Assembly: GCA_002701845.1 (NCBI GenBank) | Contig: NZXG01000063.1 | Span: 3,007-66,446, forward strand | Direction of reading: 5' to 3' | DNA length: 63,440 nucleotides | DNA from: Pseudomonadales bacterium | GTDB lineage: Bacteria; Pseudomonadota; Gammaproteobacteria; Pseudomonadales; Ketobacteraceae | Part shown: piece by piece, positions 43,032 to 52,781 of the stretch | How positions within the stretch are numbered: the first letter of the stretch is position 1 | How the letters are laid out: the number at the start of each line of letters is the position of its first letter | Notes under the pieces: model-generated | The model's input: only the letters and a program-made list of their open reading frames with translations | Database searches by the model: none | Told to the model about the DNA's origin: nothing | Program-made: the position numbers and the translations under genes

Positions 43032-43970
43032 ATGACCAACCACCTGTTACGCATTGCCACTCGCAACAGTCCCCTGGCCCTGTGGCAGGCCGAATTTGTC
43101 AAAGCCGAACTGGAAAAAAACCACCCCGGACTGCAGGTTGAGCTGCTGGGCATCAAGACCCGTGGCGACGTAATCCTGGATACCCCCCTGGCCAAAGTGG
43201 GGGGCAAGGGCCTGTTCGTCAAGGAGCTGGAAGTGGCCATGCTGGAGGGGCGGGCGGATATCGCCGTGCATTCCATGAAGGATGTGCCGGTGGACTTTCC
43301 CGACGGGCTGGGGCTGGCGGTGATCTGCAGGGGGGAGGATCCCCGGGATGCCTTTGTCTCCAACGAATATGACTCGGTGGCGGACCTGCCCCAGGGCGGG
43401 GTGCTGGGCACCTGCAGCCTGCGGCGTCAGTGTCAGGTCCGCGAGCGGCGGCCGGATCTGCAGATTGTCGATCTACGGGGCAATGTGAATTCGCGACTGG
43501 CGAAGCTCGACGAGGGTCGTTTCGATGGCATTATTCTGGCAGCCAGTGGCCTCAAGCGGTTGGGTTTCGATGCCCGTATCCGCCGCGCCATGGCCCCGGA
43601 GGAAAGCCTGCCGGCGGTGGGTCAGGGGGCCCTGGGCATTGAGTGCCGGCTGGATGATCAACGGACCGTGGATCTGTTGCAGTGTCTGCACCATAAAGAT
43701 ACCGCCACCCGGGTAATGGCCGAGCGGGCCATGAACCGCACCCTGGAGGGTGGTTGTCAGGTACCCATCGCCGGTTACGGCGTGCTGGAGGGCGACCAGA
43801 TCTGGATTCGGGGCTTAGTGGGCGAGCCTGATGGCACTCAGGTGGTTCGGCACGAAGTCCGGGGCCACCGGGAGCAGGCCGAGGCCCTGGGGACTGAACT
43901 GGGGCAAGTATTACTGCAGCAGGGTGCCCGGGACATTCTCCGGCGGCTGTATCAACAGGCCGATCCGTGA
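43032..43970 (+). CDS. hemC: Porphobilinogen deaminase (hydroxymethylbilane synthase)
   Basis: A 312-residue cytoplasmic enzyme that links four porphobilinogens into hydroxymethylbilane for heme. The N-terminus has the typical [15 protein letters not shown], with [11 protein letters not shown] (about 83) and the dipyrromethane cofactor Cys242 in [10 protein letters not shown]. It overlaps hemD by 4 bases (GTGA). Confidence 0.97.
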   Translation: MTNHLLRIATRNSPLALWQAEFVKAELEKNHPGLQVELLGIKTRGDVILDTPLAKVGGKGLFVKELEVAMLEGRADIAVHSMKDVPVDFPDGLGLAVICRGEDPRDAFVSNEYDSVADLPQGGVLGTCSLRRQCQVRERRPDLQIVDLRGNVNSRLAKLDEGRFDGIILAASGLKRLGFDARIRRAMAPEESLPAVGQGALGIECRLDDQRTVDLLQCLHHKDTATRVMAERAMNRTLEGGCQVPIAGYGVLEGDQIWIRGLVGEPDGTQVVRHEVRGHREQAEALGTELGQVLLQQGARDILRRLYQQADP

Positions 43971-44746
43971 CTGGCGATCCCCTGTTGTCCGGCGTAGCCA
44001 CGGTGGTGGTCACCCGCCCGGCGAACCAGGCCGCAGCGCTCAGCGACCCCCTGCGGGCCGCCGGCGCCCCGGTGCTGGAACTGCCCACCCTGGCCATCCA
44101 ACCCATCGAGCTGGACCCGGCGCAACGCCAGCGGGTACTGGATCTGGACCACTACGACTTTGTGATCTGCGTATCCCCCAACGCCGCTCAGCTGGGTCTG
44201 GAGGCGCTGGCGGATTACTGGCCCCAGTGGCCGGTGCGACAACAATGGCTGGCGGTGGGACCGGCCACCGGTGCCGCCATGGCGGATTGGGGTCTGAATC
44301 TGAAAGTGGCGCAGCAGGGAGCCACCAGTGAGACATTACTGGACTGGCCGGAGTTGCAGCAGCTGCATCAGCGTCGGGTACTGATTCTGCGGGGTGAAGG
44401 CGGGCGCGAGACCCTGGGCCAGACCCTGCGTCAGCGCGGCGCCCGGGTGGATTACCTGGAACTCTATCGACGGGTATGCCCGGACACCGACCTAACGCCA
44501 TTGCTGCGGGCCCTGGACGCGGGCCCGGTAATTCTCACCGTGACAAGCGGGGACGGATTACGTAATCTCATGACCTTGGCGGGGCCGGATCTGGATCGGC
44601 TGCGGTTATGCCCACTGGTGGTGGTCAGCGGGCGTCTGGCGCAGTTTGCCCGGGAACAGGGCTTCGCTGATCTCTGGCAGGCTCGCAGCCCTTCTGCTGC
44701 GGATATGATTCAGACCATTGCCAGCATTGAAAAACGGGAACCCTAA
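43967..44746 (+). CDS. hemD: Uroporphyrinogen-III synthase
   Basis: A 259-residue enzyme that cyclises hydroxymethylbilane to uroporphyrinogen III. The sequence is poorly conserved as usual; the two-domain HemD pattern is seen in [13 protein letters not shown] at the start, ICVSPNAA (about 63), [10 protein letters not shown] and [10 protein letters not shown] (about 189). The GTG start overlaps the hemC stop codon, and the operon position supports the call. Confidence 0.9.
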   Translation: MTGDPLLSGVATVVVTRPANQAAALSDPLRAAGAPVLELPTLAIQPIELDPAQRQRVLDLDHYDFVICVSPNAAQLGLEALADYWPQWPVRQQWLAVGPATGAAMADWGLNLKVAQQGATSETLLDWPELQQLHQRRVLILRGEGGRETLGQTLRQRGARVDYLELYRRVCPDTDLTPLLRALDAGPVILTVTSGDGLRNLMTLAGPDLDRLRLCPLVVVSGRLAQFAREQGFADLWQARSPSAADMIQTIASIEKREP

Positions 44747-44764
44747 AAAACCAACAGGAATTGC

Positions 44765-46003
44765 ATGAGCGAAGACAAGCCGGACCAGAACCAGTCACCG
44801 TCTCCCGCCCCTCCCGCGGTCGCTGCCAGTGCCCCCCCATCGGTTCAGGACAAGATCAAAAACGGCAAAACCCAGCCACCCCGCGCCAAATTGGGTTGGG
44901 GGGCGCGGCTGGTGTTGCTGCTGGCGCTGTTGCTGGCGGTGGCCGCGGCCGGTGTGGCCGGCTATCTGTTTTATATGAATCAGCAGCGGGCGGTGGCCGC
45001 CGCAGAGCAGCGCGAATCCATCACCCAGACCCTGGCGGACCGGGCGCAGCGGGTGGAGCGCATGGCCAGTGAAATCAATCGCCTGCAGCAACAGCTGAAT
45101 CAGACCCGGGACGCCCTCAAGAGCGTCAACCGCAACCGCGATCAGCTGCAATCCCGGCTGGCGGCGCTGGAGAATGAAATCAGCGCCATCAGCGGCGCCC
45201 ATCGCATCGACTGGATGCTGCGGGAAGTGGAACATTTCATCACCGTGGCGGAGCAGCGGCTGTCCCTGCTGGGGGATGCCCGGGGTGCCCTGGCCCTGCT
45301 GCAGGAGGCGGAAGACATCGTCCGGGCCATGAATGAACCGGCGGCCCGCCCCCTGCGGGAAGCCCTGGTGGATGATATTCACGACCTCAAGCTGGCGGCG
45401 GAAACCAGCGTTGACGTGGAAGGCATCTTCCTGCGGCTGGCGGATCTGGCTGATCGGGTGGTGAAGCTGGGGATTCCGCGCTTTGAATTGAAACAGGAGC
45501 CGGTGGAGTCGGAAGCGGGCGAGCCCATGCCGGAAGAGGGGCTGGATCTATTCTGGTACCGCTTCAAAAATTTTGTCACCTCTTTGTACGACTATCAGAA
45601 ACATCCCAAGGGCCGCCCCATCACCCTGACGGAAGACCGCGAGTTTTTGGCCCGCAACGTGATTCTGTTGTTGCAGCAGGCGCAACTGGCTTTGTTGCGC
45701 GGTGATAATGAGGCCTACCGGGTCAGCCTGATGGGGGCCCGGGACCGGGTGGAGATGTACATCCACCAACAGACCGGCGAAACCCAGTTCTTTGTGTCGG
45801 AAATCAGCGATCTGCTGTCAGTACAGTTGCAGCCGCCGCTGCCCACCATCACCGATTCCCTGCGGGCGGTGCGGGTGTTCCGGGAGTACTGGCGCAAGGA
45901 AAAACTGGTGCGGGAACAGCAATTGGAGTCCATTCAACAGACCCAGTCACGGCGACAGGAGAGCGGCTCAGGGTCTGCCACCGCTGAGGAGTCAGCCCCG
46001 TGA
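44765..46003 (+). CDS. hemX: HemX-family membrane protein
   Basis: A 412-residue protein of the HemX family, often mislabelled as a methyltransferase. A Pro-rich cytoplasmic tail is followed by one transmembrane helix (about 47-70), a coiled coil (about 80-140) and a periplasmic helical domain with DWMLREVEHFITVAEQRL. It is part of the hemCDXY operon. The exact role is unknown. It overlaps hemY by 4 bases (GTGA). Confidence 0.88.
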   Translation: MSEDKPDQNQSPSPAPPAVAASAPPSVQDKIKNGKTQPPRAKLGWGARLVLLLALLLAVAAAGVAGYLFYMNQQRAVAAAEQRESITQTLADRAQRVERMASEINRLQQQLNQTRDALKSVNRNRDQLQSRLAALENEISAISGAHRIDWMLREVEHFITVAEQRLSLLGDARGALALLQEAEDIVRAMNEPAARPLREALVDDIHDLKLAAETSVDVEGIFLRLADLADRVVKLGIPRFELKQEPVESEAGEPMPEEGLDLFWYRFKNFVTSLYDYQKHPKGRPITLTEDREFLARNVILLLQQAQLALLRGDNEAYRVSLMGARDRVEMYIHQQTGETQFFVSEISDLLSVQLQPPLPTITDSLRAVRVFREYWRKEKLVREQQLESIQQTQSRRQESGSGSATAEESAP

Positions 46004-47262
46004 ACGCGGTACTGAATCTGCTCCGGATCAAAGGCTCCACCATCATGTTCCTGGTGATGGGCAGTCTGGTGGGTGCCCTGTTTTTTAAGGCCGTGGCCAA
46101 AGACCCGGGCTACATTCTGCTGGCTCACGGCAAACACACCTTCGAAACCAGTCTGCTGGTGGGGGTGCTGGTCATTCTGCTGGCGATCTTTGTGGTGTAC
46201 TGGCTGGTGGTGGTGGTGCGCCGGATCCTGCGCTGGCGCCTGTTTCAGCGCAAGAGCAACCGCCTCACCACCGACGGCCTGATTGCCCTGGCCCAGGGGG
46301 ATTGGCCCAAGGCGGAAAAACTGCTGGCCAAGGCCGCCCGGGGTAATGACGTGCCGCTGATCAATTACCTCACCGCCGCCCAGGCGGCCCACGAACAGGG
46401 CAAGACCGACGAGCGGGATCATTACCTGCGGCTGGCCCATGAAAGCACCAAGGGCGCTGACGCCGCAGTGAGTCTCACCAAGGCCCGGCTGCAGTATCAG
46501 AGCGGCCACTGGGAGGAGTGCCTGGCCACGCTGATGAAACTGTCCCGTGATGCCAAATCCCCCAGTTATCCCTATGTCATTAAAATGCTCAGCAGCGTGT
46601 ACGTGGAACTGGAAGACTGGGAAAGCCTGCGGGAGCTGCTGCCCGCCATGAAAAAGCACAAGGTGGTGAGCGAGACCGAATTCGGGCGCCTGGCCCGGCT
46701 GTGTTATGAGGGCAAGTTAAAGCGCGCGGTGCGGGGTGAAACCAACGACGAGAAGCAACGCAACCTGAACGAAGCCTGGCACCAGATTCCGAAAAAATTT
46801 CATAACGAACCGCCCCTGGTAAAGATCTACGCGGAAGGTTTGATTGCCGCCGAAGCCGGCGGCGACGCCGAAAAAGTGGTGACCGATGTACTGCGTAAAA
46901 ACTGGGACGACAGCCTGGTACAGGTGTACGGCCGCATCTCCGGTGGCGATGTGGAAAAACAATTATTGTGGTGTGAAAACTGGCTCAAGGAACGCCCCAA
47001 CAATCCCATGTTGCTACTGACCATGGGTAGGCTCAGCCTGCAATTGGAACAGTGGGACAAGGCCCGCAGCTATCTGGAAGCCAGCCTGCGCTCCCGTAAA
47101 AGTGCTCAGGCTTACGGCGAGCTGGGGCGGTTGTTGAGCCATCTGGGAGAACACCAGGCCAGCAACGAAATGTTCCAGGCGGGTCTGGCCCTGATCGCCG
47201 AGCGGCTGCCGGATTTACCCATGCCCGCCACCGCGTCGGCGTCGGAGCCCGCGCCGGCCTGA
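46000..47262 (+). CDS. hemY: HemY-family TPR protein
   Basis: A 420-residue inner-membrane protein with two N-terminal helices (about 14-30 and 47-70) and TPR-like repeats in the rest. The family motif KDPGYILLAHGKHTFETSLL lies at 29-48 in two parts. It is associated with heme synthesis but has no proven enzyme activity. The GTG start overlaps the hemX stop. It is the last gene of the operon and is convergent with OsmC. Confidence 0.9.
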   Translation: MNAVLNLLRIKGSTIMFLVMGSLVGALFFKAVAKDPGYILLAHGKHTFETSLLVGVLVILLAIFVVYWLVVVVRRILRWRLFQRKSNRLTTDGLIALAQGDWPKAEKLLAKAARGNDVPLINYLTAAQAAHEQGKTDERDHYLRLAHESTKGADAAVSLTKARLQYQSGHWEECLATLMKLSRDAKSPSYPYVIKMLSSVYVELEDWESLRELLPAMKKHKVVSETEFGRLARLCYEGKLKRAVRGETNDEKQRNLNEAWHQIPKKFHNEPPLVKIYAEGLIAAEAGGDAEKVVTDVLRKNWDDSLVQVYGRISGGDVEKQLLWCENWLKERPNNPMLLLTMGRLSLQLEQWDKARSYLEASLRSRKSAQAYGELGRLLSHLGEHQASNEMFQAGLALIAERLPDLPMPATASASEPAPA

Positions 47263-47275
47263 GAAATTCGCGCGG

Positions 47276-47725
47276 TCAGTGGGCCGCGGGTAACTCGTTG
47301 CCCTGTTGGTCCCGTACCCGTACTTCCACTGGAATCCCCTGGCGGATGCTCTGGGTCACCACGCAAAAGTCTTCGAACTTCCCCAGCGCTTCCGGTAAAT
47401 GTGGCAGGTCGTTCGGGTTTTCCACCTGCATGTCCACCACCAGTTGCGCGATCCGCCAGCGGCCATCCTGCCGTTCCAGATTGCCGGTGACCGTGGCACT
47501 GACCCGCCCCGGCTCATCTTTCTGTTTGCGTAATGCGAATAACAAACTGGCGCACAGGCAGTTCCCCACCGCCGCCGCCACCAGTCGGGAAGGGTTGGGG
47601 CCTTCACCATTGCCCAGTGGCGCCGGTTCATCGGTCATGACATCCCCGAATTCCCCGAAATCGATTTTGAACAGATAGTTTTCCACCAGCTCCATGCTAA
47701 TGCTGAACTGATTGTTGTCGCTCAT
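47276..47725 (-). CDS. OsmC-family protein
   Basis: A 149-residue protein of the OsmC/Ohr family, thiol-dependent peroxide-reducing or stress proteins. The conserved segment NPSRLVAAAVGNCLCASLL (about 44-62) carries one redox-type Cys pair region, and a later Cys lies in FEDFCVVTQSIRQG (about 117). The start is preceded by AGGAG. The split between OsmC, Ohr and YhfA-like types is not clear. Confidence 0.85.
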   Translation of the reverse strand: MSDNNQFSISMELVENYLFKIDFGEFGDVMTDEPAPLGNGEGPNPSRLVAAAVGNCLCASLLFALRKQKDEPGRVSATVTGNLERQDGRWRIAQLVVDMQVENPNDLPHLPEALGKFEDFCVVTQSIRQGIPVEVRVRDQQGNELPAAH

Positions 47726-48120
47726 GGCAAGTGACTCCTGCTGGTTATCCGGATGGCCACTTTAGCATATGCGGGTGGGCTGATATTGTTCCAGATCAGG
47801 CGCCTGGGTGGGACTTTGAGCCTGGCTTGGTCGTTGAAACAGGCTACGGCCCCAGCAATGCCGTGGCTGCACAAAACAGTCGTGCTGTCACCAAACTGTC
47901 GCAGTCGCTCCCTAGTGTGGGCATGGCGCCTCCGCTCAATTTGCTTTGCCGTTACATTTGGCCTCCGGCGTGTTAATGTCAGTGCGTCCCGCTCCGTGTT
48001 ATCACAGTACCCTTGCTTTGGTTGTTCTTTAGGCTAAAGCGGCGTGTGGCTGTGGCCGGCCAGTGGATCAGGGAAGAGCACAGGTGGATAACTCATACAA
48101 CAACGTTAAAGGAATTTAAT
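47726..48120. other. 395-base intergenic region, no gene seen
   Basis: No open frame here looks protein-like. The last bases hold the AAAGGAA ribosome site of the lipoprotein gene. Divergent promoters for OsmC and the lipoprotein are expected, but no clear -35/-10 pair was recognised. Confidence 0.6.
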
Positions 48121-49017
48121 ATGGATACTTCCAGTTATTGGTCAACGCTACTGAAATACTGCCTTGTGATTGCTTTCGGGCTTTGTCTTTCCGCCTGCAG
48201 CGACGATGATGATGACGATAACAGCAGCGATCGGAATGCGGGCCCCAGTGCACCGGAAACCCGTACCGGTGAGTTCCTCGACAGCGCGGTGGCGGGACTG
48301 CGGTTTGTCTCGGGGGCCCAGGAAGGCACCACGGATGCCAGTGGCACCTTCACCTATGAGGTGGGCGAGGCTGTCAGTTTCTTCATTGGCAATATCGAGT
48401 TGGGCAGTGCGCAGGGCGCTGACCTGATCACTCCGCTGGATCTGGTGCCCGGTGCCGGCGATGAAACCGACCCCACGGTGACCAACATGATCCGGCTGTT
48501 ACAGACCCTGGATGACGATGGCATGGTCGATAACGGTATCCAGATCACCGACACGGTTGCCCAGCAGGCCACCGGCAGCATCAACTTTAATCAATCGCCA
48601 GCCGAGTTCGAGGCCGATGGCGATGTGCAGATTCTGGTGGCGGAGCTGACGGCATTAACCGGTGCCGGCGCCCGGACTCTGGTGTCCGTGGACGATGCGC
48701 AAAACCATTTCAATCTGACGTTGATCGGGCTGTTGCAGGGGGACTATTCCGGTACTTTCACCGGTGACGACAGTGGTACCTTTGATTTCTCCATTGATGA
48801 TGCGGGGGCCATTACCGGCAGTGGCTACTCTAACTCCGACAATGCAACCTTCACGGTGACCGGACAGGCCAACAGTGATAGAACCGCTGCTGCGGGTAAC
48901 ACCGATATCGGTGCCTCCTTTGAAATGACGCTGAATCAGGACGGCTCGGTTGCCGGTACCTGGTACAACAGCATCTGGAATGAGAGTGGCACCTTTAGCG
49001 GCAGTAAGAACGAGTGA
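48121..49017 (+). CDS. Secreted lipoprotein, adhesin-like, unknown function
   Basis: A 298-residue lipoprotein. The signal ends in LCLSAC, immediately followed by a run of six Asp after Ser (SDDDDDD), a typical flexible linker and lipoprotein-sorting region. The N-terminal half contains TDASGTFTYEVGEAVSFFIG and ITPLDLVPGAGDETDPTVTN, a repeat type seen in secreted lipoproteins of marine bacteria. The C-terminal half is rich in Gly, Thr and Asp with strand-like repeats (GTFTGDDSGTFDFS, GTWYNSIWNESGTFSG). AAAGGAA precedes the ATG at 48121. Confidence 0.7.
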   Translation: MDTSSYWSTLLKYCLVIAFGLCLSACSDDDDDDNSSDRNAGPSAPETRTGEFLDSAVAGLRFVSGAQEGTTDASGTFTYEVGEAVSFFIGNIELGSAQGADLITPLDLVPGAGDETDPTVTNMIRLLQTLDDDGMVDNGIQITDTVAQQATGSINFNQSPAEFEADGDVQILVAELTALTGAGARTLVSVDDAQNHFNLTLIGLLQGDYSGTFTGDDSGTFDFSIDDAGAITGSGYSNSDNATFTVTGQANSDRTAAAGNTDIGASFEMTLNQDGSVAGTWYNSIWNESGTFSGSKNE

Positions 49018-49063
49018 GACTCGGATATCATGTCTCTGTCCACAACAGTCAGGCATTAACGCT

Positions 49064-49447
49064 ATGAACATTGAGCCTATGATCGTGGTCTCCAATGTCG
49101 AACGGTCCAGTCAGTTTTATCAGCAGGTGCTCGGGCTTGAGAGCGCCCACGGGGGGGATGAGTATGAAATGCTCACTTACCAGAATCGCCTGGTATTGCA
49201 GCTGCACCGGTCTGACGCCCACGAACATCCCGCCATGTGGCAGGCGAATGCAGTCAATGGTAACGGGGTGATCCTCTGGTTTCGCACGGGGATGTTTACG
49301 GCTGCCGTGGAAACAATTCTAAGTTCCGAGGCTGTCATTGTCGCCGAGCCCCACATTAATCCCAATGCAAAGCAGCACGAAATATGGTTCCGGGATCCGG
49401 ACGGTTATCTGGTGGTGGTGTCCGATCATTTTGGTAACGCGGCCTGA
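49064..49447 (+). CDS. Glyoxalase/bleomycin-resistance (VOC) family protein
   Basis: A 127-residue VOC-fold protein. It has the paired beta-alpha-beta-beta-beta pattern, with VSNVERSSQFYQQVLGL at the start and EIWFRDPDGYLVVVSDH at the end (metal-ligand-type Glu and His). The reaction is unknown. The ATG at 49064 is the likely start; an open frame extends upstream into the preceding gene. No strong ribosome site is seen. Confidence 0.82.
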   Translation: MNIEPMIVVSNVERSSQFYQQVLGLESAHGGDEYEMLTYQNRLVLQLHRSDAHEHPAMWQANAVNGNGVILWFRTGMFTAAVETILSSEAVIVAEPHINPNAKQHEIWFRDPDGYLVVVSDHFGNAA

Positions 49448-49468
49448 TGGGGCCGCCTGCCGTCGCGG

Positions 49469-50488
49469 TCAGGCGTCCCTGGGGGCGTAATCGAAGACAT
49501 CGGAGATCATCTGTTCCGGTGCCATACCGGCGGCGATAAAGTCATCGTAAGTGGCGTAAACCATGGCGGGGGAACCACCGCAGACAAAGGTCCAGTCGCT
49601 GAAATCCCCGTCCAGGTCCGTCAGTGCGGCCTGGTGCACCAGGCCTTTGCGGGCGGGCCATTCCGGCTGGTCCGATACCACCGGGATATAGCGGATACTG
49701 GGGTGCAGAAACACCAGGGACTTGGTGGCATCGTGGCGGTACAGGTCCCGGGCGCTGCGGGCGCCCCAGTACAGCACCACCTGACGTTCGTCGCGGGCGG
49801 CAATCATACCTTCAATCATGGCCTGCATCTGCGAGAAGCCGGTACTGCCGGCGATCATCATAATGCGCTTGGCATCCCGCAGCCGGTACAGGCTGGTATC
49901 CCCGTGGGGCAGGCTGATGCGCAGGGACTCGCCTTTACACAGGCGTTTTTCCAACAGGGGGTAGGTGACACTATCGCGGGTTTCGCGAATGTGCAACTCC
50001 AGGGTACGGTCGTCGCGGGGGGCATTGGCAATGGAGAACGCCGCCTGGTTTTCAGTATCCAGTATCACCCAAAGGTATTGGCCCGGGTGATATTCGATGG
50101 CTTTGCCGGCCGGCAGCAGCAGGGTCACGATCTTTACGTCCGGGGTGGCCTGCTCAACGGATTGGATGGTCGCCGTAACTTCGTGGCTTGGTAACTGTCC
50201 CGGTGCTAGCACGCGCTCAATCTCCAGTTGCAGGTCGGTGAGAGGTTGAATCAGACAACAGAATACCGGTTCCACCGGCCCATCGGAAGCATCGATAACG
50301 GATCCGTCGTGCTTGTGTCGAGCCTGACCCGTCAGCAGCCGGGCCTGACACAGATGACAGACTCCGGCGTCGCAGGCCCGGGGCACCCGGAATGCCTGGC
50401 GGCTGGCCGCCTGCAGTACTGTCTCTTCGGAACTTGCCCGCAGCCGCAGGCCGCCGGGTAAAAAAGTGATTTGATGGTCCATTTTCAT
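49469..50488 (-). CDS. 2Fe-2S ferredoxin / flavin oxidoreductase (AscD-like)
   Basis: A 339-residue electron-transfer protein annotated in relatives as CDP-6-deoxy-delta-3,4-glucoseen reductase. A plant-type ferredoxin domain (1-95) has cluster cysteines in ACDAGVCHLC (C39, C44, C47) and a final Cys in VFCCLI (about 76). An FAD-binding domain and an NAD(P)-binding domain follow (IAGSTGFSQMQAM about 216, CGGSPAMV about 306). The physiological role is unlikely to be in sugar synthesis; no sugar genes are near. It lies 42 bases after rho. Confidence 0.85.
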   Translation of the reverse strand: MKMDHQITFLPGGLRLRASSEETVLQAASRQAFRVPRACDAGVCHLCQARLLTGQARHKHDGSVIDASDGPVEPVFCCLIQPLTDLQLEIERVLAPGQLPSHEVTATIQSVEQATPDVKIVTLLLPAGKAIEYHPGQYLWVILDTENQAAFSIANAPRDDRTLELHIRETRDSVTYPLLEKRLCKGESLRISLPHGDTSLYRLRDAKRIMMIAGSTGFSQMQAMIEGMIAARDERQVVLYWGARSARDLYRHDATKSLVFLHPSIRYIPVVSDQPEWPARKGLVHQAALTDLDGDFSDWTFVCGGSPAMVYATYDDFIAAGMAPEQMISDVFDYAPRDA

Positions 50489-50530
50489 GGTCCACTGTTA
50501 GCGTCCTTGGAGAGGGAACCGGCCGCTGCG

Positions 50531-51790
50531 CTATTTACGCTTCATGGATTCGAAGAATTCTTCGTTGGTTTTGGTGTCGCGCATCTTGTCGATGAGGAAT
50601 TCCATGGCGGCGATTTCGTCCATGGGATGCAGAATCTTGCGCAGGATCCACATCTTTTTCAACTCGTCTTCCGAGGTCAGCAGATCCTCGCGGCGGGTGC
50701 CGGACTTGTTGATATTGATGGCCGGGAACACCCGCTTCTCGGCGATACGGCGATCCAGATGCAGTTCCTGGTTACCGGTGCCCTTGAACTCCTCGAAGAT
50801 CACCTCGTCCATTTTGGAGCCGGTATCCACCAGGGCGGTGGCGAGAATAGTCAGACTGCCGCCTTCTTCAATATTCCGGGCGGCACCGAAGAAGCGCTTG
50901 GGCCGTTCCAGGGCGTGGGCGTCCACACCGCCGGTAAGCACTTTGCCGGAGGACGGGATCACGGTGTTGTAGGCCCGGGCCAGTCGGGTGATGGAGTCCA
51001 GCAGGATCACCACGTCCTGTTTGTGTTCCACCAGGCGCTTGGCTTTTTCCAACACCATCTCGGCCACCTGCACATGGCGGGCCGGGGGTTCATCAAAGGT
51101 GCTGGCCACCACCTCACCACGGACGGTGCGGCGCATTTCGGTCACTTCTTCCGGGCGCTCATCAATCAGCAGTACGATCAGCGTGCATTCCGGATTGTTG
51201 CGCGAGATGGAGTGGGCGATATTCTGCAGCATCAGGGTTTTACCCGCTTTCGGCGGGGACACGATCAGGCCGCGCTGGCCCTTGCCAATGGGCGCCACCA
51301 GATCGATGGTACGGGCGGTGATGTCCTCGGTGCTGCCGTTGCCGATTTCCATGATCAGCCGTTTCTGGGGAAACAGCGGCGTCAGGTTCTCGAACAGAAT
51401 CTTGTTCTTGGCGTTTTCCGGCCGGTCCAGGTTGATTTCATTGACCTTGAGCAGGGCAAAGTAGCGTTCGCCCTCCTTGGGGGGGCGGATCTTGCCGGAA
51501 ATGGTGTCGCCGGTGCGCAGGTTGAAGCGGCGGATCTGGCTGGGGGAGACATAAATGTCGTCCGGGCCCGCCAGGTAAGAGCCCTCGGCGGAACGCAGGA
51601 AGCCGAAACCGTCCTGCAGGATTTCCAGCACACCATCGCCGAAAATGTCCTCGCCACTTTTGGCGTGTTTTTTGAGAATGCTAAAGATTACGTCCTGTTT
51701 CCGGGTCCGGGCCATGTTTTCCAGGCCCATTTCGGTGGCGACGTTAACCAGTTCGGCGATAGGTTTGGTTTTCAGTTCGGTGAGATTCAT
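50531..51790 (-). CDS. rho: Transcription termination factor Rho
   Basis: A 419-residue hexameric RNA helicase that terminates transcription. The N-terminal RNA-binding domain includes the cold-shock-like [21 protein letters not shown] part (about 62-82). Walker A is PPKAGKT (about 179-185), Walker B is [16 protein letters not shown] (about 262). The ATG at 51790 gives MNLTELK, the family's normal start; an ATG 15 bases upstream is possible. Confidence 0.97.
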   Translation of the reverse strand: MNLTELKTKPIAELVNVATEMGLENMARTRKQDVIFSILKKHAKSGEDIFGDGVLEILQDGFGFLRSAEGSYLAGPDDIYVSPSQIRRFNLRTGDTISGKIRPPKEGERYFALLKVNEINLDRPENAKNKILFENLTPLFPQKRLIMEIGNGSTEDITARTIDLVAPIGKGQRGLIVSPPKAGKTLMLQNIAHSISRNNPECTLIVLLIDERPEEVTEMRRTVRGEVVASTFDEPPARHVQVAEMVLEKAKRLVEHKQDVVILLDSITRLARAYNTVIPSSGKVLTGGVDAHALERPKRFFGAARNIEEGGSLTILATALVDTGSKMDEVIFEEFKGTGNQELHLDRRIAEKRVFPAININKSGTRREDLLTSEDELKKMWILRKILHPMDEIAAMEFLIDKMRDTKTNEEFFESMKRK

Positions 51791-52177
51791 TTCCGTGGAG
51801 GTCATATTCGGTTATTTAAAGGTATGGGAGCCGCAATCGGGCGGAAGCAGACAAATCGAGGTGCTGTCAGGACTCTTAAAAAAATAATGGATCAGAGTAA
51901 GGCATTATGGCACCGGTAGAAATCGGTGCGATAAAGTCAATCTAGCACTCGCTTGCCAAGGCGTCCAGCATGTCTTTTGTGCAGGTCTTAATTACAGGTA
52001 CGTCCACACAGGTACTTACGATTCTTCACGGCGTAGTAGAGGGATCCGTTGAAAGGTGAGGAATCGAAGAGATGCCAGGAACCGCTCTCCGCGTTGCGCA
52101 TCCAGCTTGTTATGAAGTTGAAGACACAATCAGTAAAAAACAGAAGCCCTAACCAGTGCGGCCAAGGCTGAGTTCAA
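51791..52177. other. 387-base region between rho and trxA
   Basis: No gene. The part near 52135-52169 is the trxA terminator. The rest is the rho leader and promoter region, which often is long because rho controls itself by attenuation. No further element was recognised. Confidence 0.6.
52135..52169 (-). terminator. Likely rho-independent terminator of trxA
   Basis: On the minus strand a 10-bp stem, AGCCTTGGCC with GGTTAGGGCT (three G-T wobbles), a 5-base loop and then TCTGTTTTTT. It lies 9 bases after the trxA stop. Confidence 0.65.
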
Positions 52178-52504
52178 TTATATATTACTATCCAGGAACG
52201 CTGTCAATTGCGATTTTGATAAAGCGCCCACTTTGGTGGCTTCCACATTGCCGTTCTTGAACAGCATCAGGGTGGGAATACCGCGGATCCCGTACTTGGG
52301 GGGCGTATCCGGGTTGTCATCGATATTGAGCTTGGCAATCTTCAGCTTGCCGTCGTACTCACCGGAGATCTCTTCCAGAATCGGGGCGATCATCTTGCAG
52401 GGGCCACACCACTCCGCCCAGTAATCCACCAGCACCGGGCTGTCGGATTGCAGCACTTCCGCTTCGAAGTTGCTGTCAGTTACGTTTACGATGTTGCTGC
52501 TCAT
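52178..52504 (-). CDS. trxA: Thioredoxin 1
   Basis: A 108-residue thioredoxin with the redox motif WCGPC (C33, C36), the buried Asp27 and the cis-Pro loop [11 protein letters not shown]. It reduces cytoplasmic disulfides. Its position between rho and ppx is as in Pseudomonas. It is divergent from ppx, with 277 bases between the starts and no gene in that gap. Confidence 0.97.
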   Translation of the reverse strand: MSSNIVNVTDSNFEAEVLQSDSPVLVDYWAEWCGPCKMIAPILEEISGEYDGKLKIAKLNIDDNPDTPPKYGIRGIPTLMLFKNGNVEATKVGALSKSQLTAFLDSNI

Positions 52505-52781
52505 GCGCTTCTCCAGTCAGCCTTCCCGGCCGGCGCCAGTCTGTGGGGCCTGTGGGCGGGAAGGTACCTCAATCGTGTTTGGTCGCCAGATTGTACGATC
52601 AGGAATCGGCGGTTTCAATCTCGGGGGGGTGGTAATTGTCGCTGTGCTGGTGTCGGGAAGGTGTTATCATGCCCCCAGATGCTTCTGGTCAAACCTGATG
52701 TACTTCCATAGGTTACGTCATCATTCTGGTTTTTGCAGCTGTCATTTCAGGTTTGTCTGAATTTGAAAATGGATACGCCAA

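Noticed and set aside
47731-48037. Small plus-strand frames in the gap after OsmC
   Set aside because: Composition is not protein-like, no ribosome site, and they overlap each other in different frames.
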